Part shown: positions 50,049 to 57,770 of the stretch, piece by piece
How positions within the stretch are numbered: position 1 is the first letter of the stretch
Layout of the letters: the number at the start of each line of letters is the position of its first letter
DNA from: Haloarcula limicola
GTDB lineage: Archaea; Halobacteriota; Halobacteria; Halobacteriales; Haloarculaceae
Assembly (NCBI RefSeq): GCF_010119205.1
Contig: NZ_WRXM01000002.1
Span: forward strand, 1,046,982 to 1,110,981
Direction of reading: 5' to 3'
DNA length: 64,000 nucleotides
The notes under the pieces: generated by a model
Told to the model about the DNA's origin: nothing
Seen by the model: the letters and a program-made list of their open reading frames with translations, nothing else
Databases searched by the model: none
Made by a program: the position numbers and the translations under genes

Positions 50049-52460
50049 GTGCCACACAGCGCCGACAGCGAGCCGACGGTGGCGGTCGAGGAGGTGGTGG
50101 CCGACTTCGCGGACGCGTTCCCCTTCGAGCGGTTCAACAAGATGCAGTCGGCGGCGCTTCCCGCCCTGTTGAACCGAGAGGACAACGTCGTCGTCAGCGC
50201 GCCGACCGCGAGCGGAAAGACCGCGCTCGCGGAACTGGCCATCTGCAAGACGCTCGCGGCCGGCGGGACCGCCCTCTTTCTGGCCCCGCTCCGCGCGCTC
50301 ACCAACGAGAAGGAGAGCGAGTGGGAGCGCTTCGAGGAGATGGGCTACTCGGTGTACGTCGTCACCGGCGAGCGCGACCTGAGCCCGCGCCGGGCCGAGC
50401 GGGCCGACATCCTCGTGATGACTCCCGAGAAGGCCGACTCCGCGACGCGGAAGCACGACACGCCGCGGTACTCCTTCATCACGGACGTCGATTGCTGTGT
50501 CATCGACGAGGTCCACCTACTCGACTCCGACCGGCGCGGCGCGGTGCTGGAAGTCACCGTCTCCCGGCTCCGTCGGCTCTGTGACCCGCGCGTGGTCGCG
50601 CTGTCGGCGACGATGCCCAACATCCGGGACGTGGCCGACTGGCTGGACGCCCCCGACGAGACGACGTTCGCCTTCGGCGACGAGTACCGCCCGGTGCCGC
50701 TGAACGCCGACGTGAAGACCTACTCCCACGGCGAGAACGCCTTCGCCGACAAGTACCGGCGGCTCTACCGCGCGCTCGACCTCGCGGAACCGCACATCCG
50801 CGACGAGGGCCAGTCCCTCGTCTTCGTCTCCTCGCGGCAGGACACGGTCCAGGCCGCGAAGAAGGCCCGCGACGAACTCACCGAGCGGGACATTCCGATG
50901 GGCGCGCGCGGGGACTACGACTTCCACACCGACGCCGCCGAGCTATCCAACGACACGCTCCGGCAGTCCGTCTTGGACGGCGTCGGCTTCCACCACGCCG
51001 GGCTCTCTCGCGAGGACAAGAACCGCGTCGAGCGGTGGTTCAAGGAGGGGAAGATTCAGCTCCTCTTCTCCACCTCGACGCTGGCGTGGGGCGTGAACCT
51101 GCCCGCTCGCTGCGTCGTCATCCGCGACACCAAACTGCACGACCCGCTGGAGGGCGAGGTGGACATGAGCCCGCTCGACGTCCTCCAGATGCTCGGCCGG
51201 GCGGGACGGCCGGGCTACGACGACATGGGCTACGCGTGGGTGGTCTGTGACCGCTCGGACGCCGACAAGTACCGCCGACTCCTGCGTGACGGCAAGGAGA
51301 TCGAGTCCCGACTGGCCGCCGAACTGGACGCTCATCTCAACGCCGAGATCGCGCTGGGAACCATCGGCGACGTGGACGACGTGATGGACTGGCTGGAAAC
51401 CACGTTCTACTACGCCCGCGCCCAGTCCGCGCCCGAGGAGTACGACGCCGGGAGCGACCTGCGAGAGCGCGTCAGCGCGACGCTCTCGGAACTGGTCGCC
51501 GACGGCTTCGTGGAACAGGACGGGCTCCGCATCGAACCGACGCGGCTGGGCCACCTCGCCTCGAAGTTCTACCTCCGACTGGAGACCGCCCGCCGCTTCG
51601 CCGACCTCGCCGAACGCTGCGAAGCGGAGACGGGCGCAGAAGCGGGGACGGGCGACGGCTCGGCGGCCATCGACGCGGACGACCTCCTCCGCACCGTCGC
51701 GGGCGCGACCGAGTTCGACAGCGTCAGCGCCCGGTCGGACGAGCAGGACGCCGTGAACGCGGTCTTGGGGAGCGAGGAGGACGAACTCGACGCCGGCCAG
51801 CGGAAGGTGCTCGCCATCCTCCGCTCGGGGATGACCGGGACGACGCCCACCGAGCTCAAGAGCGACGCGTGGGTCATCCGGCAGAACGCCTTGCGGCTGC
51901 TGGCCGCGCTGCGGGAGTTCCTCGACAACCTCGCGCCGGCCCGTTTCGCCAACCTCGCCTGCCGGGTCGAGGCCCGCGTCGAGCACGGCATCAGCGCCGA
52001 CGCGGTGGGTCTGACCGCCATCGACGGCGTCGGCTCCGGCCGGGCGAACAAACTCGCTGCGAAGGGCCTCCGGTCGCCCGCCGACGTGCTGAAGACGGGC
52101 GTCTCGGGCCTCGAATCGGCGGGCCTCTCCGAGGGCGTCGCAGAGCAGGTCGTCGCTAACGCGCGGGACCTCCCCGTCGTCGTCGTGGACTGGGGCGAGT
52201 TCCCGGAAACGATTGCGCCGGGCGACCGCGAGCTGTGCGAAGTGACGGTCGCGAACAACGGCGGCGGCGCACGCGCGGGGCTGCGCGTCACGGTCAACGG
52301 CCGCGAGATGACCGCGAAACCGTCGTACCTTGGTCAGACGACGCTGCCGGTCGCCGTCTTCGGGGCCGACGCGGACGAACTCACCTTCACCGTCGAGGTG
52401 ACGTTCCCGAACCGCCCGCTCCCGCCGGTCACGCAGTCCCGGACGGTCCGGATCCGGTGA
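50049..52460 (+). CDS. Ski2-like DEAD/DEAH-box helicase with Sec63-like region
   Basis: 803 residues from a GTG. Walker A is residues 51-58 (APTASGKT), the box DEVH is 153-156, motif III SATMPN and motif VI QMLGRAGRPGYD. A winged helix and ratchet (about 400-530) lead to a C-terminal Sec63-like part with a helix-hairpin-helix (about 650-715, GLTAIDGVGSGRANKLAAKG) and a beta sandwich at the end. This plan is Hel308/Brr2-like. Hel308 acts on stalled forks, but this may be another Ski2 type. The start is unsure: a TTG at 50022 would add nine residues. Confidence 0.88.
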   Translation: MPHSADSEPTVAVEEVVADFADAFPFERFNKMQSAALPALLNREDNVVVSAPTASGKTALAELAICKTLAAGGTALFLAPLRALTNEKESEWERFEEMGYSVYVVTGERDLSPRRAERADILVMTPEKADSATRKHDTPRYSFITDVDCCVIDEVHLLDSDRRGAVLEVTVSRLRRLCDPRVVALSATMPNIRDVADWLDAPDETTFAFGDEYRPVPLNADVKTYSHGENAFADKYRRLYRALDLAEPHIRDEGQSLVFVSSRQDTVQAAKKARDELTERDIPMGARGDYDFHTDAAELSNDTLRQSVLDGVGFHHAGLSREDKNRVERWFKEGKIQLLFSTSTLAWGVNLPARCVVIRDTKLHDPLEGEVDMSPLDVLQMLGRAGRPGYDDMGYAWVVCDRSDADKYRRLLRDGKEIESRLAAELDAHLNAEIALGTIGDVDDVMDWLETTFYYARAQSAPEEYDAGSDLRERVSATLSELVADGFVEQDGLRIEPTRLGHLASKFYLRLETARRFADLAERCEAETGAEAGTGDGSAAIDADDLLRTVAGATEFDSVSARSDEQDAVNAVLGSEEDELDAGQRKVLAILRSGMTGTTPTELKSDAWVIRQNALRLLAALREFLDNLAPARFANLACRVEARVEHGISADAVGLTAIDGVGSGRANKLAAKGLRSPADVLKTGVSGLESAGLSEGVAEQVVANARDLPVVVVDWGEFPETIAPGDRELCEVTVANNGGGARAGLRVTVNGREMTAKPSYLGQTTLPVAVFGADADELTFTVEVTFPNRPLPPVTQSRTVRIR

Positions 52461-52463
52461 GTT

Positions 52464-52542
52464 CCTGTCCGAAATTCTTGACGCTGGCACGTCTTTTTGA
52501 ACTGTCTAAACGGCCGCTGTACCTGTAACGAAACCGGACAGG
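52464..52542 (+). repeat. Inverted repeat after the helicase gene
   Basis: CCTGTCCG (52464-52471) and CGGACAGG (52535-52542) match perfectly, 63 bases apart, in the gap between helicase and the next gene. Confidence 0.35.
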
Positions 52543-52591
52543 ATAGTTCAGGGAGGGTCTAATTCGATGAAATCGAGGAAACGGTCTGGCG

Positions 52592-52599
52592 TTTATATG
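52592..52599 (+). promoter_or_regulatory. TATA box of the small membrane protein gene
   Basis: TTTATATG predicts transcription start near 52620. GGAGG at 52626-52630 then sits only 2 bases before the ATG at 52633. Confidence 0.55.
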
Positions 52600-52632
52600 G
52601 GGACGTAGCGCCATGGTGATACCGAGGAGGAC

Positions 52633-52881
52633 ATGTCTAACGTCTCGCCATTCCGGTCAGCGACCGACACCGTCACCGAGAAACTCGTTGACATCCGAGC
52701 GCTCGCTGCCGGACCCGTGCGGTTCCTCGGGTTCTGGACGGCGATCCTCGCCCCGCTCGCGTATCCCCCGCTGCTGCTCGGCGGGCTGGACGGACAGACA
52801 CAACTGCTCCTCCTCGCCGGCGTCTTCGTCGCGAACGTCCTCGGCCTGGTCCTCGGCCGCGGCTACCGCGCGGACGCCTGA
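52633..52881 (+). CDS. Small membrane protein with two helices
   Basis: 82 residues. An amphipathic N-terminus (TVTEKLVDIRALAAGPVRF) is followed by two membrane helices (about 34-52 and 58-75) with a GLDGQ turn, and ends GRGYRADA. Similar short two-helix proteins are common in haloarchaea, with no known role. It has its own TATA box and is in convergent order with the HAD gene, 39 bases away. Confidence 0.7.
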   Translation: MSNVSPFRSATDTVTEKLVDIRALAAGPVRFLGFWTAILAPLAYPPLLLGGLDGQTQLLLLAGVFVANVLGLVLGRGYRADA

Positions 52882-52920
52882 CGCTCCATCGGCCCCCCGG
52901 CCCCTTCGACCCCTTTCGCT

Positions 52921-53574
52921 TTACTCCCCGAGTATCAACGCCCGGAGGCCCTCGGCGTCGTCGGCGAGATAATTGACCATCGAGAGGTCCGTTTCGTCGC
53001 CGTCGCCGCGGAACCCGACGGTGGTCATCCCCGCCGCCACGGCCGCTCGCGCGCCCGCGGTGGAGTCCTCGACGGCCCAGCACTTGCCCGGAGCGACGCC
53101 GAGTTCGGCCGCGCCGCGCTCGTAGATGTCCGGTTCGGGCTTACCCGGCCCGTCGACGTCCTGTGCGCTGACGGCGGCGTCGAAGTGCGAGAGTAAGTCG
53201 AACCGCTCGTCGACGACGTCGATCCAGTCCCAGGGGGCCGACGTGGTGAGCGCAAGCGAGACCCCCGCCGCGCCGAGGTCGTCGAGCAGTTCGTGCGCGC
53301 CGTCTAAGAGCGTCGCGTGCTCGCTGTAGATCTCCTGACCGGCCTCCTCGAAGAGGGACTCGTACTCCTCGCGGGAGACGGCCATGTCGTACTCGGCGTT
53401 CAGGTCGGGGTAGACCTCCGAGTAGTCGCGGCCGGTGATGGCCGACAGCGGGATGTCGTCGTTCGGCGCGACGGTCGGCAGGATGTGGTCGCGCTGGACG
53501 GTGACCCAGTGGTCCTCGGACTGGACGAGGACGCCGTCCATGTCGAAACAGATGGCGGGCGGAACGTCGCTCAT
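52921..53574 (-). CDS. HAD-family hydrolase (beta-phosphoglucomutase-like)
   Basis: 217 residues. Motif I is FDMDGVLV with D11 nucleophile and D13 acid/base. The cap domain is helical (about 20-90). Motif II is LALTTSAP, Lys in GKPEPDIY and motif IV in AVEDSTAGARAA. It is probably a phosphatase of sugar phosphates or a mutase; the family includes phosphoglycolate phosphatase. Substrate cannot be read from sequence. It stands alone and is divergent from the zinc-finger gene. Confidence 0.9.
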   Translation of the reverse strand: MSDVPPAICFDMDGVLVQSEDHWVTVQRDHILPTVAPNDDIPLSAITGRDYSEVYPDLNAEYDMAVSREEYESLFEEAGQEIYSEHATLLDGAHELLDDLGAAGVSLALTTSAPWDWIDVVDERFDLLSHFDAAVSAQDVDGPGKPEPDIYERGAAELGVAPGKCWAVEDSTAGARAAVAAGMTTVGFRGDGDETDLSMVNYLADDAEGLRALILGE

Positions 53575-53620
53575 TACCGACTCTCAGTCGCTCGGGGGTT
53601 TTGCCTGTTGTGGGCGAGCC

Positions 53621-53628
53621 TTCATATA
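53621..53628 (+). promoter_or_regulatory. TATA box of the C4-zinc-finger gene
   Basis: TTCATATA, centred 27 bases before the ATG at 53652, predicts a leaderless mRNA. Confidence 0.6.
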
Positions 53629-53651
53629 CGAGAACGGGACCACCCCGACCC

Positions 53652-54374
53652 ATGCACGACGGAACGCGCGTGATGGCCGGCGAGTGTACGACCGTCTTCG
53701 AAGGGTCCCGCGAGCGAGAACAGCGCGGCGACGTGCTGGTGGTCGTCAAACCCGACAACACCGTCCTCGTCCACGACGCCGAGGGCTACCAACCGGTGGC
53801 GTGGCTCACCCGCGCCGAGAGCGTCGCCGTCTCGGACGGCACCGTGACCGCGAGAGACGGCGAGGAACTGCTCCGCGTAGTCGCCCACGAGGAACACGGC
53901 AGCGCTCGGTTTCCGGCCTCTCACGCGGGCGTGCCGGTCGCCGACTGCCCGGACTGTCCGGGGACGCTCGTCCGCACCCGCGGGAGCGTCACCTGTACCG
54001 GCTGTGACCGCGCCCACGGCCTCCCCTCCGACGCCACCGTCACCGGCGGGCGCTGTGACGACTGCGGCCTGCCGACGATGCGCGTCGAACGCGGCGAGGC
54101 TTTCGAACTCTGTCTGGACCGCGAGTGCGACCCGCTGGACGACCGCGTAACCGACGCCTTCGACCGCGTCTGGTCCTGTCCCGACTGCGACGGCGACCTG
54201 CGGATCATCCGCCGCGGCGGCCTACTGGCCGGCTGCGAGCGCTACCCCGACTGCGACACCGGCTTCTCGTTCCCCTCGGGAATCGTCGTCGGCGACTGCC
54301 CCTGTGGGCTCCCCGCGTTCGAGACGGCCGGCGGCCGACGCTGTCTGGACAGCACCTGCGAGCAGATGGGGTAA
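53652..54374 (+). CDS. Topoisomerase-type C4 zinc-finger protein with NucS-like N-terminus
   Basis: 240 residues. The N-terminal part (1-95) reads HDGTRVMAGECTTVFEG, VLVVVKPDNTVLVHD and GYQPVAWL, like the DUF91/NucS N-terminal domain that binds DNA. The C-terminal half holds several cysteine knuckles (CPDCPGTL, CTGC, CDDCGLPTM, CPDCDGDLRIIRRGGLLAGCERYPDC) of the topoisomerase I zinc-finger type. It lacks the NucS nuclease domain. A DNA-binding role is inferred. The start ATG is supported by the TATA box. Confidence 0.75.
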   Translation: MHDGTRVMAGECTTVFEGSREREQRGDVLVVVKPDNTVLVHDAEGYQPVAWLTRAESVAVSDGTVTARDGEELLRVVAHEEHGSARFPASHAGVPVADCPDCPGTLVRTRGSVTCTGCDRAHGLPSDATVTGGRCDDCGLPTMRVERGEAFELCLDRECDPLDDRVTDAFDRVWSCPDCDGDLRIIRRGGLLAGCERYPDCDTGFSFPSGIVVGDCPCGLPAFETAGGRRCLDSTCEQMG

Positions 54375-54389
54375 TCGGCTCCTGACTCC

Positions 54390-54419
54390 TGAACGTTTCA
54401 GAACCCAGCAAAACGTTCA
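54390..54419 (+). terminator. Perfect hairpin after the zinc-finger gene
   Basis: TGAACGTTT (54390-54398) pairs perfectly with AAACGTTCA (54411-54419) around a 12-base loop, 15 bases after the stop. Confidence 0.45.
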
Positions 54420-54458
54420 CGGGGTGGGACTGAGAGCGAGTGAAACTTCCGCGAGGGA

Positions 54459-54595
54459 GAAGACGCGAAGCGTCTTCCGGGATTGAAAGGGGCCGACCGC
54501 TCCGGGAAGACGGCTGACGTAAGCACCACAGGAACGACCATCGGGAGTGACGAGGAGCGCAGCGAAGCCCTCGACTGGAGCGGTCGGGGGCTTTC
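54459..54595. ncRNA. Candidate structured RNA or mobile repeat in a 319-base gap
   Basis: Between 54375 and 54693 there is no gene. GAAGACGC/GCGTCTTC (54459-54477) is a perfect 8-bp hairpin with loop GAA. GAAAGGGGCCGACCGCTCC (54485-54503) can pair with GGAGCGGTCGGGGGCTTTC (54577-54595) over 19 positions with three mismatches, closing a 73-base region. The layout could be an RNA or a dispersed element. Strand is not known. Confidence 0.4.
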
Positions 54596-54693
54596 GAGGT
54601 AGTCACTGCGGTAACGGGAGGCGGAGCAATTCTTTCAGCGATTGCTAGCCGTGACCCGGAGGGGATTTGTCCCCGCACGGACCAGACACGGGC

Positions 54694-55692
54694 ATGGACA
54701 TCACACTCGACGGCGACGTCGTCCGGGCGGGCCAGCGCGCCCGGGAGCGGTTCTACGATTCGCGGGGGTACGGTCGCGTCCGGGGCGGCGAACTGGACCT
54801 CGCGCCGGTCGAGGCCGCGCACCTCCTCTACCGCGGCGACATCGAAGGGGTCGACGGGATGGACTTCCGCGAGTTGCTCACCTCGACGGCCGTCTCGGAG
54901 GTCGAGTTCTTCGTCTACAAGGACCTGCGGGACCGGGGGTTCTACCTCACGCCGGCCCGCGAGGGCTGGGTCGAGGACTCCGAAGGCGTGGACTTCGTGG
55001 TGTACCCCCGCGGGCAGGGACCGTGGGACGACGCGGTCGCTCACCGGGTCCGGGTCGTCGGCGAGCGGGACGGCCTGCCGGCGGCGTCGCTGGGCGACTG
55101 CGTGCTGAGCGTCGTCGACGAGGAGAGCGAGATAACGTACCTCGATACCGACCGGCCCGAGGTGGCCGGCACCAGCGACCCGAGCGTCCCGGCGACCGCG
55201 GGGGACCTGCTGGCCGAGCGCGCGGTGTGCTGGGACCCGCCCGCGGCGCTGTACGAGCGGGCGTTCTACGGCCAGCGACTCGACGAGGACGCGGTTCAAC
55301 TCTCGCTGGTCGAGGCCGCCTACCTCGCCCGCGAGGGACACCTCTCGCTCGATGGGGGGGCCGAGGCGGTCGTCGAACGCGGCCACGACGTGGAGGGCGA
55401 GCGGTTCGACCGGCGGCTGGCGGTCTACACGGCGCTTCGAGAGTCGGGCGTCGTCCCCAAGACCGGATTCAAGTTCGGCGCGGATTTCCGAACCTACGCC
55501 GACGCGGAGTCCGTCGAGAATCTGGGCCACTCAGAGCGGCTGGTCCGGGTGTTGCCGACCGAGTACGTCTTCGAACCGCGGGACCTCGCGCTGGACGTGC
55601 GGCTGGCCCACGGCGTGCGAAAGACGATGGTGTTCGCGCTGACCGACGGGGCGGGCGTCGAGTGGGTCGCCGTCGAGCGGCTGACGCCCTGA
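54694..55692 (+). CDS. endA: tRNA-intron endonuclease
   Basis: 332 residues, a duplicated two-domain form. The first half (1-165) is a degenerate copy; the second (about 170-332) is catalytic, with triad Y268 (FGADFRTY), H279 (LGHSERLV) and K310 (AHGVRKTMVFAL). It cuts bulge-helix-bulge motifs in pre-tRNAs and pre-rRNAs, including the stems that flank 16S and 23S. The start MDITLDGDVVRAG is chosen over a TTG at 54667. It precedes trpS with 67 bases between, a pair often seen in haloarchaea. Confidence 0.95.
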   Translation: MDITLDGDVVRAGQRARERFYDSRGYGRVRGGELDLAPVEAAHLLYRGDIEGVDGMDFRELLTSTAVSEVEFFVYKDLRDRGFYLTPAREGWVEDSEGVDFVVYPRGQGPWDDAVAHRVRVVGERDGLPAASLGDCVLSVVDEESEITYLDTDRPEVAGTSDPSVPATAGDLLAERAVCWDPPAALYERAFYGQRLDEDAVQLSLVEAAYLAREGHLSLDGGAEAVVERGHDVEGERFDRRLAVYTALRESGVVPKTGFKFGADFRTYADAESVENLGHSERLVRVLPTEYVFEPRDLALDVRLAHGVRKTMVFALTDGAGVEWVAVERLTP

Positions 55693-55759
55693 GAGCAGTC
55701 GCCGCGACGCCTCGAAACGAACCCTTTTTGCGCCGACCGGGCCGATGGGTCGGTGTACG

Positions 55760-57487
55760 ATGTCCGACCGCGACACGCCGACAGAGGACGCATCGCCCGA
55801 CGAGGACCGCCGCCGGTCGGGGCGAGCGTGGCGCGGGTCGGACGCGCCGCTTCGCGCCGACGGGGGCGAAGCGAACGACGAGAGCCGACCCTCGTCGGAG
55901 CTTCGCTCTGACGGCGGTGAGGCGAGCGAAGCGAGGCGAGCTTCGTCAGCGCTCCGCGCTGACGGTGGCACGGAAACCGAGGGCGCGGACGACGTGCGAC
56001 TCGACCCGTGGGGTTCCTCGACGATCGCCGACTACCGGAAACTGTTCGAGCAGTTCGGCATCGAGGAGTTCGACGAGGTGCTGCCGGAGGTGCCCGACCC
56101 GCACTACCTGATGCGGCGGGGCGTCATCTTCGGCCACCGCGACTACCGACCGGTCGCAGAGGCCATGCGCGAGGGCGAGGAGTTCGCGTCGCTCTCTGGG
56201 TTCATGCCGACCGGAGATCCCCACATCGGCCACAAGATGGTGTTCGACGAGATAATCTGGCACCAGCAGCAGGGCGGCGACGCCTACGCGCTCATCGCCG
56301 ACCTCGAAGCCCACGCCGCTCGCGGGCTCTCCTGGGAGAAGATCGACGAGCACGCCCGCAGTTACGTCCTCTCCCTGCTCGCGCTCGGCTTCGACCCCGA
56401 GGAGGGCGAGCTGTACCGCCAATCCGATAACCGCGAGCTACAGGACCTGGCGTTCGAACTCGGGACGGAGGCGAACTTCTCGGAACTGCAGGCGATCTAC
56501 GACTTCGGCGGCGAGACGAACGTCTCCTACATGCAGTCGGTCGTCACGCAGATGGCCGACATCCTGTATCCGCAACTCGACGAGCCGAAGCCGACGGTCA
56601 TCCCCGTCGGCCCGGATCAGGACCCCCACATGCGACTGGCCCGGGACCTCGCGGCGCGGATGCGCTACTTCGGTGTCCGGGAGGCCTTCGCCAGTTTCGA
56701 GGCGGAAGCGGACGAGCGAGTCCTGCTCCGGCAGGCCTACGACGCCCGCGAGGAGTACGCCGAGGACGCCGACCTGCCCCGCTGTGGCGAGGCCGCCGAC
56801 TGGCTTCGAACCCGAGAGCCGGCCCCGCCCGACGCCCGCGAATCCACCGTCGAGAAGTTGGAGAACGCCGGGAAGGAACCGCTCCGTCCCCGGACCCGAA
56901 TCTTCGACCGACGGGCGACCGACGCGGCCTTCGAGGCGCTCATCGAGGCCGTTCCCGGGGAGAAGCGCGTCTACGACGAGCATATCGACGCCTTCGAGCT
57001 AGGCGAGGGAGACGCCGAGGAGCTCGCTCGCGAAGTGGAACTGGACCACGGCGGCCACGGCTTCCTCCCGCCGTCGTCGGTCTACCACCGCTTCATGACC
57101 GGGCTGACCGGCGGGAAGATGTCCTCGTCGGTTCCGGCCTCGCACATCTCCCTACTCGACGACCCCGAGGACGGTTACGACAAAGTGAAGTCGGCGACGA
57201 CGGGCGGGCGGACTACCGCCGAGGAACAGCGCGAGAAGGGCGGTAAAGCCGACGAGTGTCCCGTGTACGAACTGTACGCCTACCTGCTGTCGGGCGACGA
57301 CGACGAGTTCGCCAAGGAGGTCTACGAGGAGTGCGTCGGCGGCGAACGCCTCTGTGGGGGCTGTAAGGAGCAGGCCGCCGAGCTGATGGAGTCGTTCCTC
57401 GAAGACCACCAGGAGAAACGCGCCGAGTGGGAGGAGAAACTGGACGACCTCGACATCGACCTCGATTCCGACCGCAAGCGCGCGTAG
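55760..57487 (+). CDS. trpS: Tryptophanyl-tRNA synthetase
   Basis: 575 residues, class I. HIGH is H155IGH158 (GFMPTGDPHIGHKM); KMSKS reads GGKMSSS. The catalytic body begins about residue 82 (DPWGSSTIADYRKLFEQFG). Before it lies an unusual extension with repeats (LRADGGEAND, LRSDGGEASE, LRADGGTETE). The DNA of this part looks like the intergenic repeats elsewhere. Start ATG at 55760 is preferred over 55745, as a CCCTTTTTG element lies about 28 bases upstream. Confidence 0.94.
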   Translation: MSDRDTPTEDASPDEDRRRSGRAWRGSDAPLRADGGEANDESRPSSELRSDGGEASEARRASSALRADGGTETEGADDVRLDPWGSSTIADYRKLFEQFGIEEFDEVLPEVPDPHYLMRRGVIFGHRDYRPVAEAMREGEEFASLSGFMPTGDPHIGHKMVFDEIIWHQQQGGDAYALIADLEAHAARGLSWEKIDEHARSYVLSLLALGFDPEEGELYRQSDNRELQDLAFELGTEANFSELQAIYDFGGETNVSYMQSVVTQMADILYPQLDEPKPTVIPVGPDQDPHMRLARDLAARMRYFGVREAFASFEAEADERVLLRQAYDAREEYAEDADLPRCGEAADWLRTREPAPPDARESTVEKLENAGKEPLRPRTRIFDRRATDAAFEALIEAVPGEKRVYDEHIDAFELGEGDAEELAREVELDHGGHGFLPPSSVYHRFMTGLTGGKMSSSVPASHISLLDDPEDGYDKVKSATTGGRTTAEEQREKGGKADECPVYELYAYLLSGDDDEFAKEVYEECVGGERLCGGCKEQAAELMESFLEDHQEKRAEWEEKLDDLDIDLDSDRKRA

Positions 57488-57543
57488 CGCTCGGCGGTCG
57501 CTTCTCCGCCGCTCGATTTCATCGCTAATCGGTGACGCAACCC

Positions 57544-57550
57544 TTTTACT
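57544..57550 (+). promoter_or_regulatory. TATA box for the pheST leader transcript
   Basis: TTTTACT centred 26 bases before 57573, exactly the ATG of the leader ORF. The upstream GCAACCC may be the BRE. A weaker TATTTC at 57742 could start a second, leaderless pheS transcript. Confidence 0.6.
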
Positions 57551-57572
57551 GCCCAATCACGACCCTCCGCAC

Positions 57573-57653
57573 ATGGCATCCGAATCCCACCGCGCCGGCG
57601 TCGCCCGCCAGCCAGATCGCCGTCCGGGGTTCGGCTTCTTCTTCGCCGCCTGA
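57573..57653 (+). CDS. Phe-rich leader peptide upstream of pheST
   Basis: 26 codons then TGA. It starts MASESHRAGVARQPD and ends RPGFGFFFAA, with Phe at residues 20, 22, 23 and 24, all TTC. It has its own TATA box 26 bases upstream and no room for a leader RNA, so it should be leaderless. The order leader ORF, small hairpin (CCGAC/GTCGG at 57667-57679), pheS copies the layout of E. coli pheST attenuation, whose leader is also Phe-rich. No clear terminator (stem plus T-run) is seen, so any mechanism would differ. Not a track-length ORF and never a proven gene. Confidence 0.55.
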   Translation: MASESHRAGVARQPDRRPGFGFFFAA

Positions 57654-57666
57654 CGGTGCGTGGACT

Positions 57667-57679
57667 CCGACCGCGTCGG
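57667..57679 (+). promoter_or_regulatory. Hairpin between leader ORF and pheS
   Basis: CCGAC (57667-57671) pairs with GTCGG (57675-57679) around CGC, 14 bases after the leader stop. The Phe-codon region GGGGTTCGG (57626) can alternatively pair with CGAAACCGCCC near 57694, so rival folds exist. Confidence 0.35.
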
Positions 57680-57770
57680 GAGGCGCTGTCGGACGAAACC
57701 GCCCGGCAGGAAGTGAGAACCGTTAACTGAGCGACCCGCGGTATTTCCCGACAACGACCGAGACACCCGC

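Noticed and set aside
54375-54693. SRP 7S RNA or RNase P RNA in the structured gap
   Set aside because: Conserved words of SRP helix 8 and of the RNase P core are not present, and the length is too small for RNase P.
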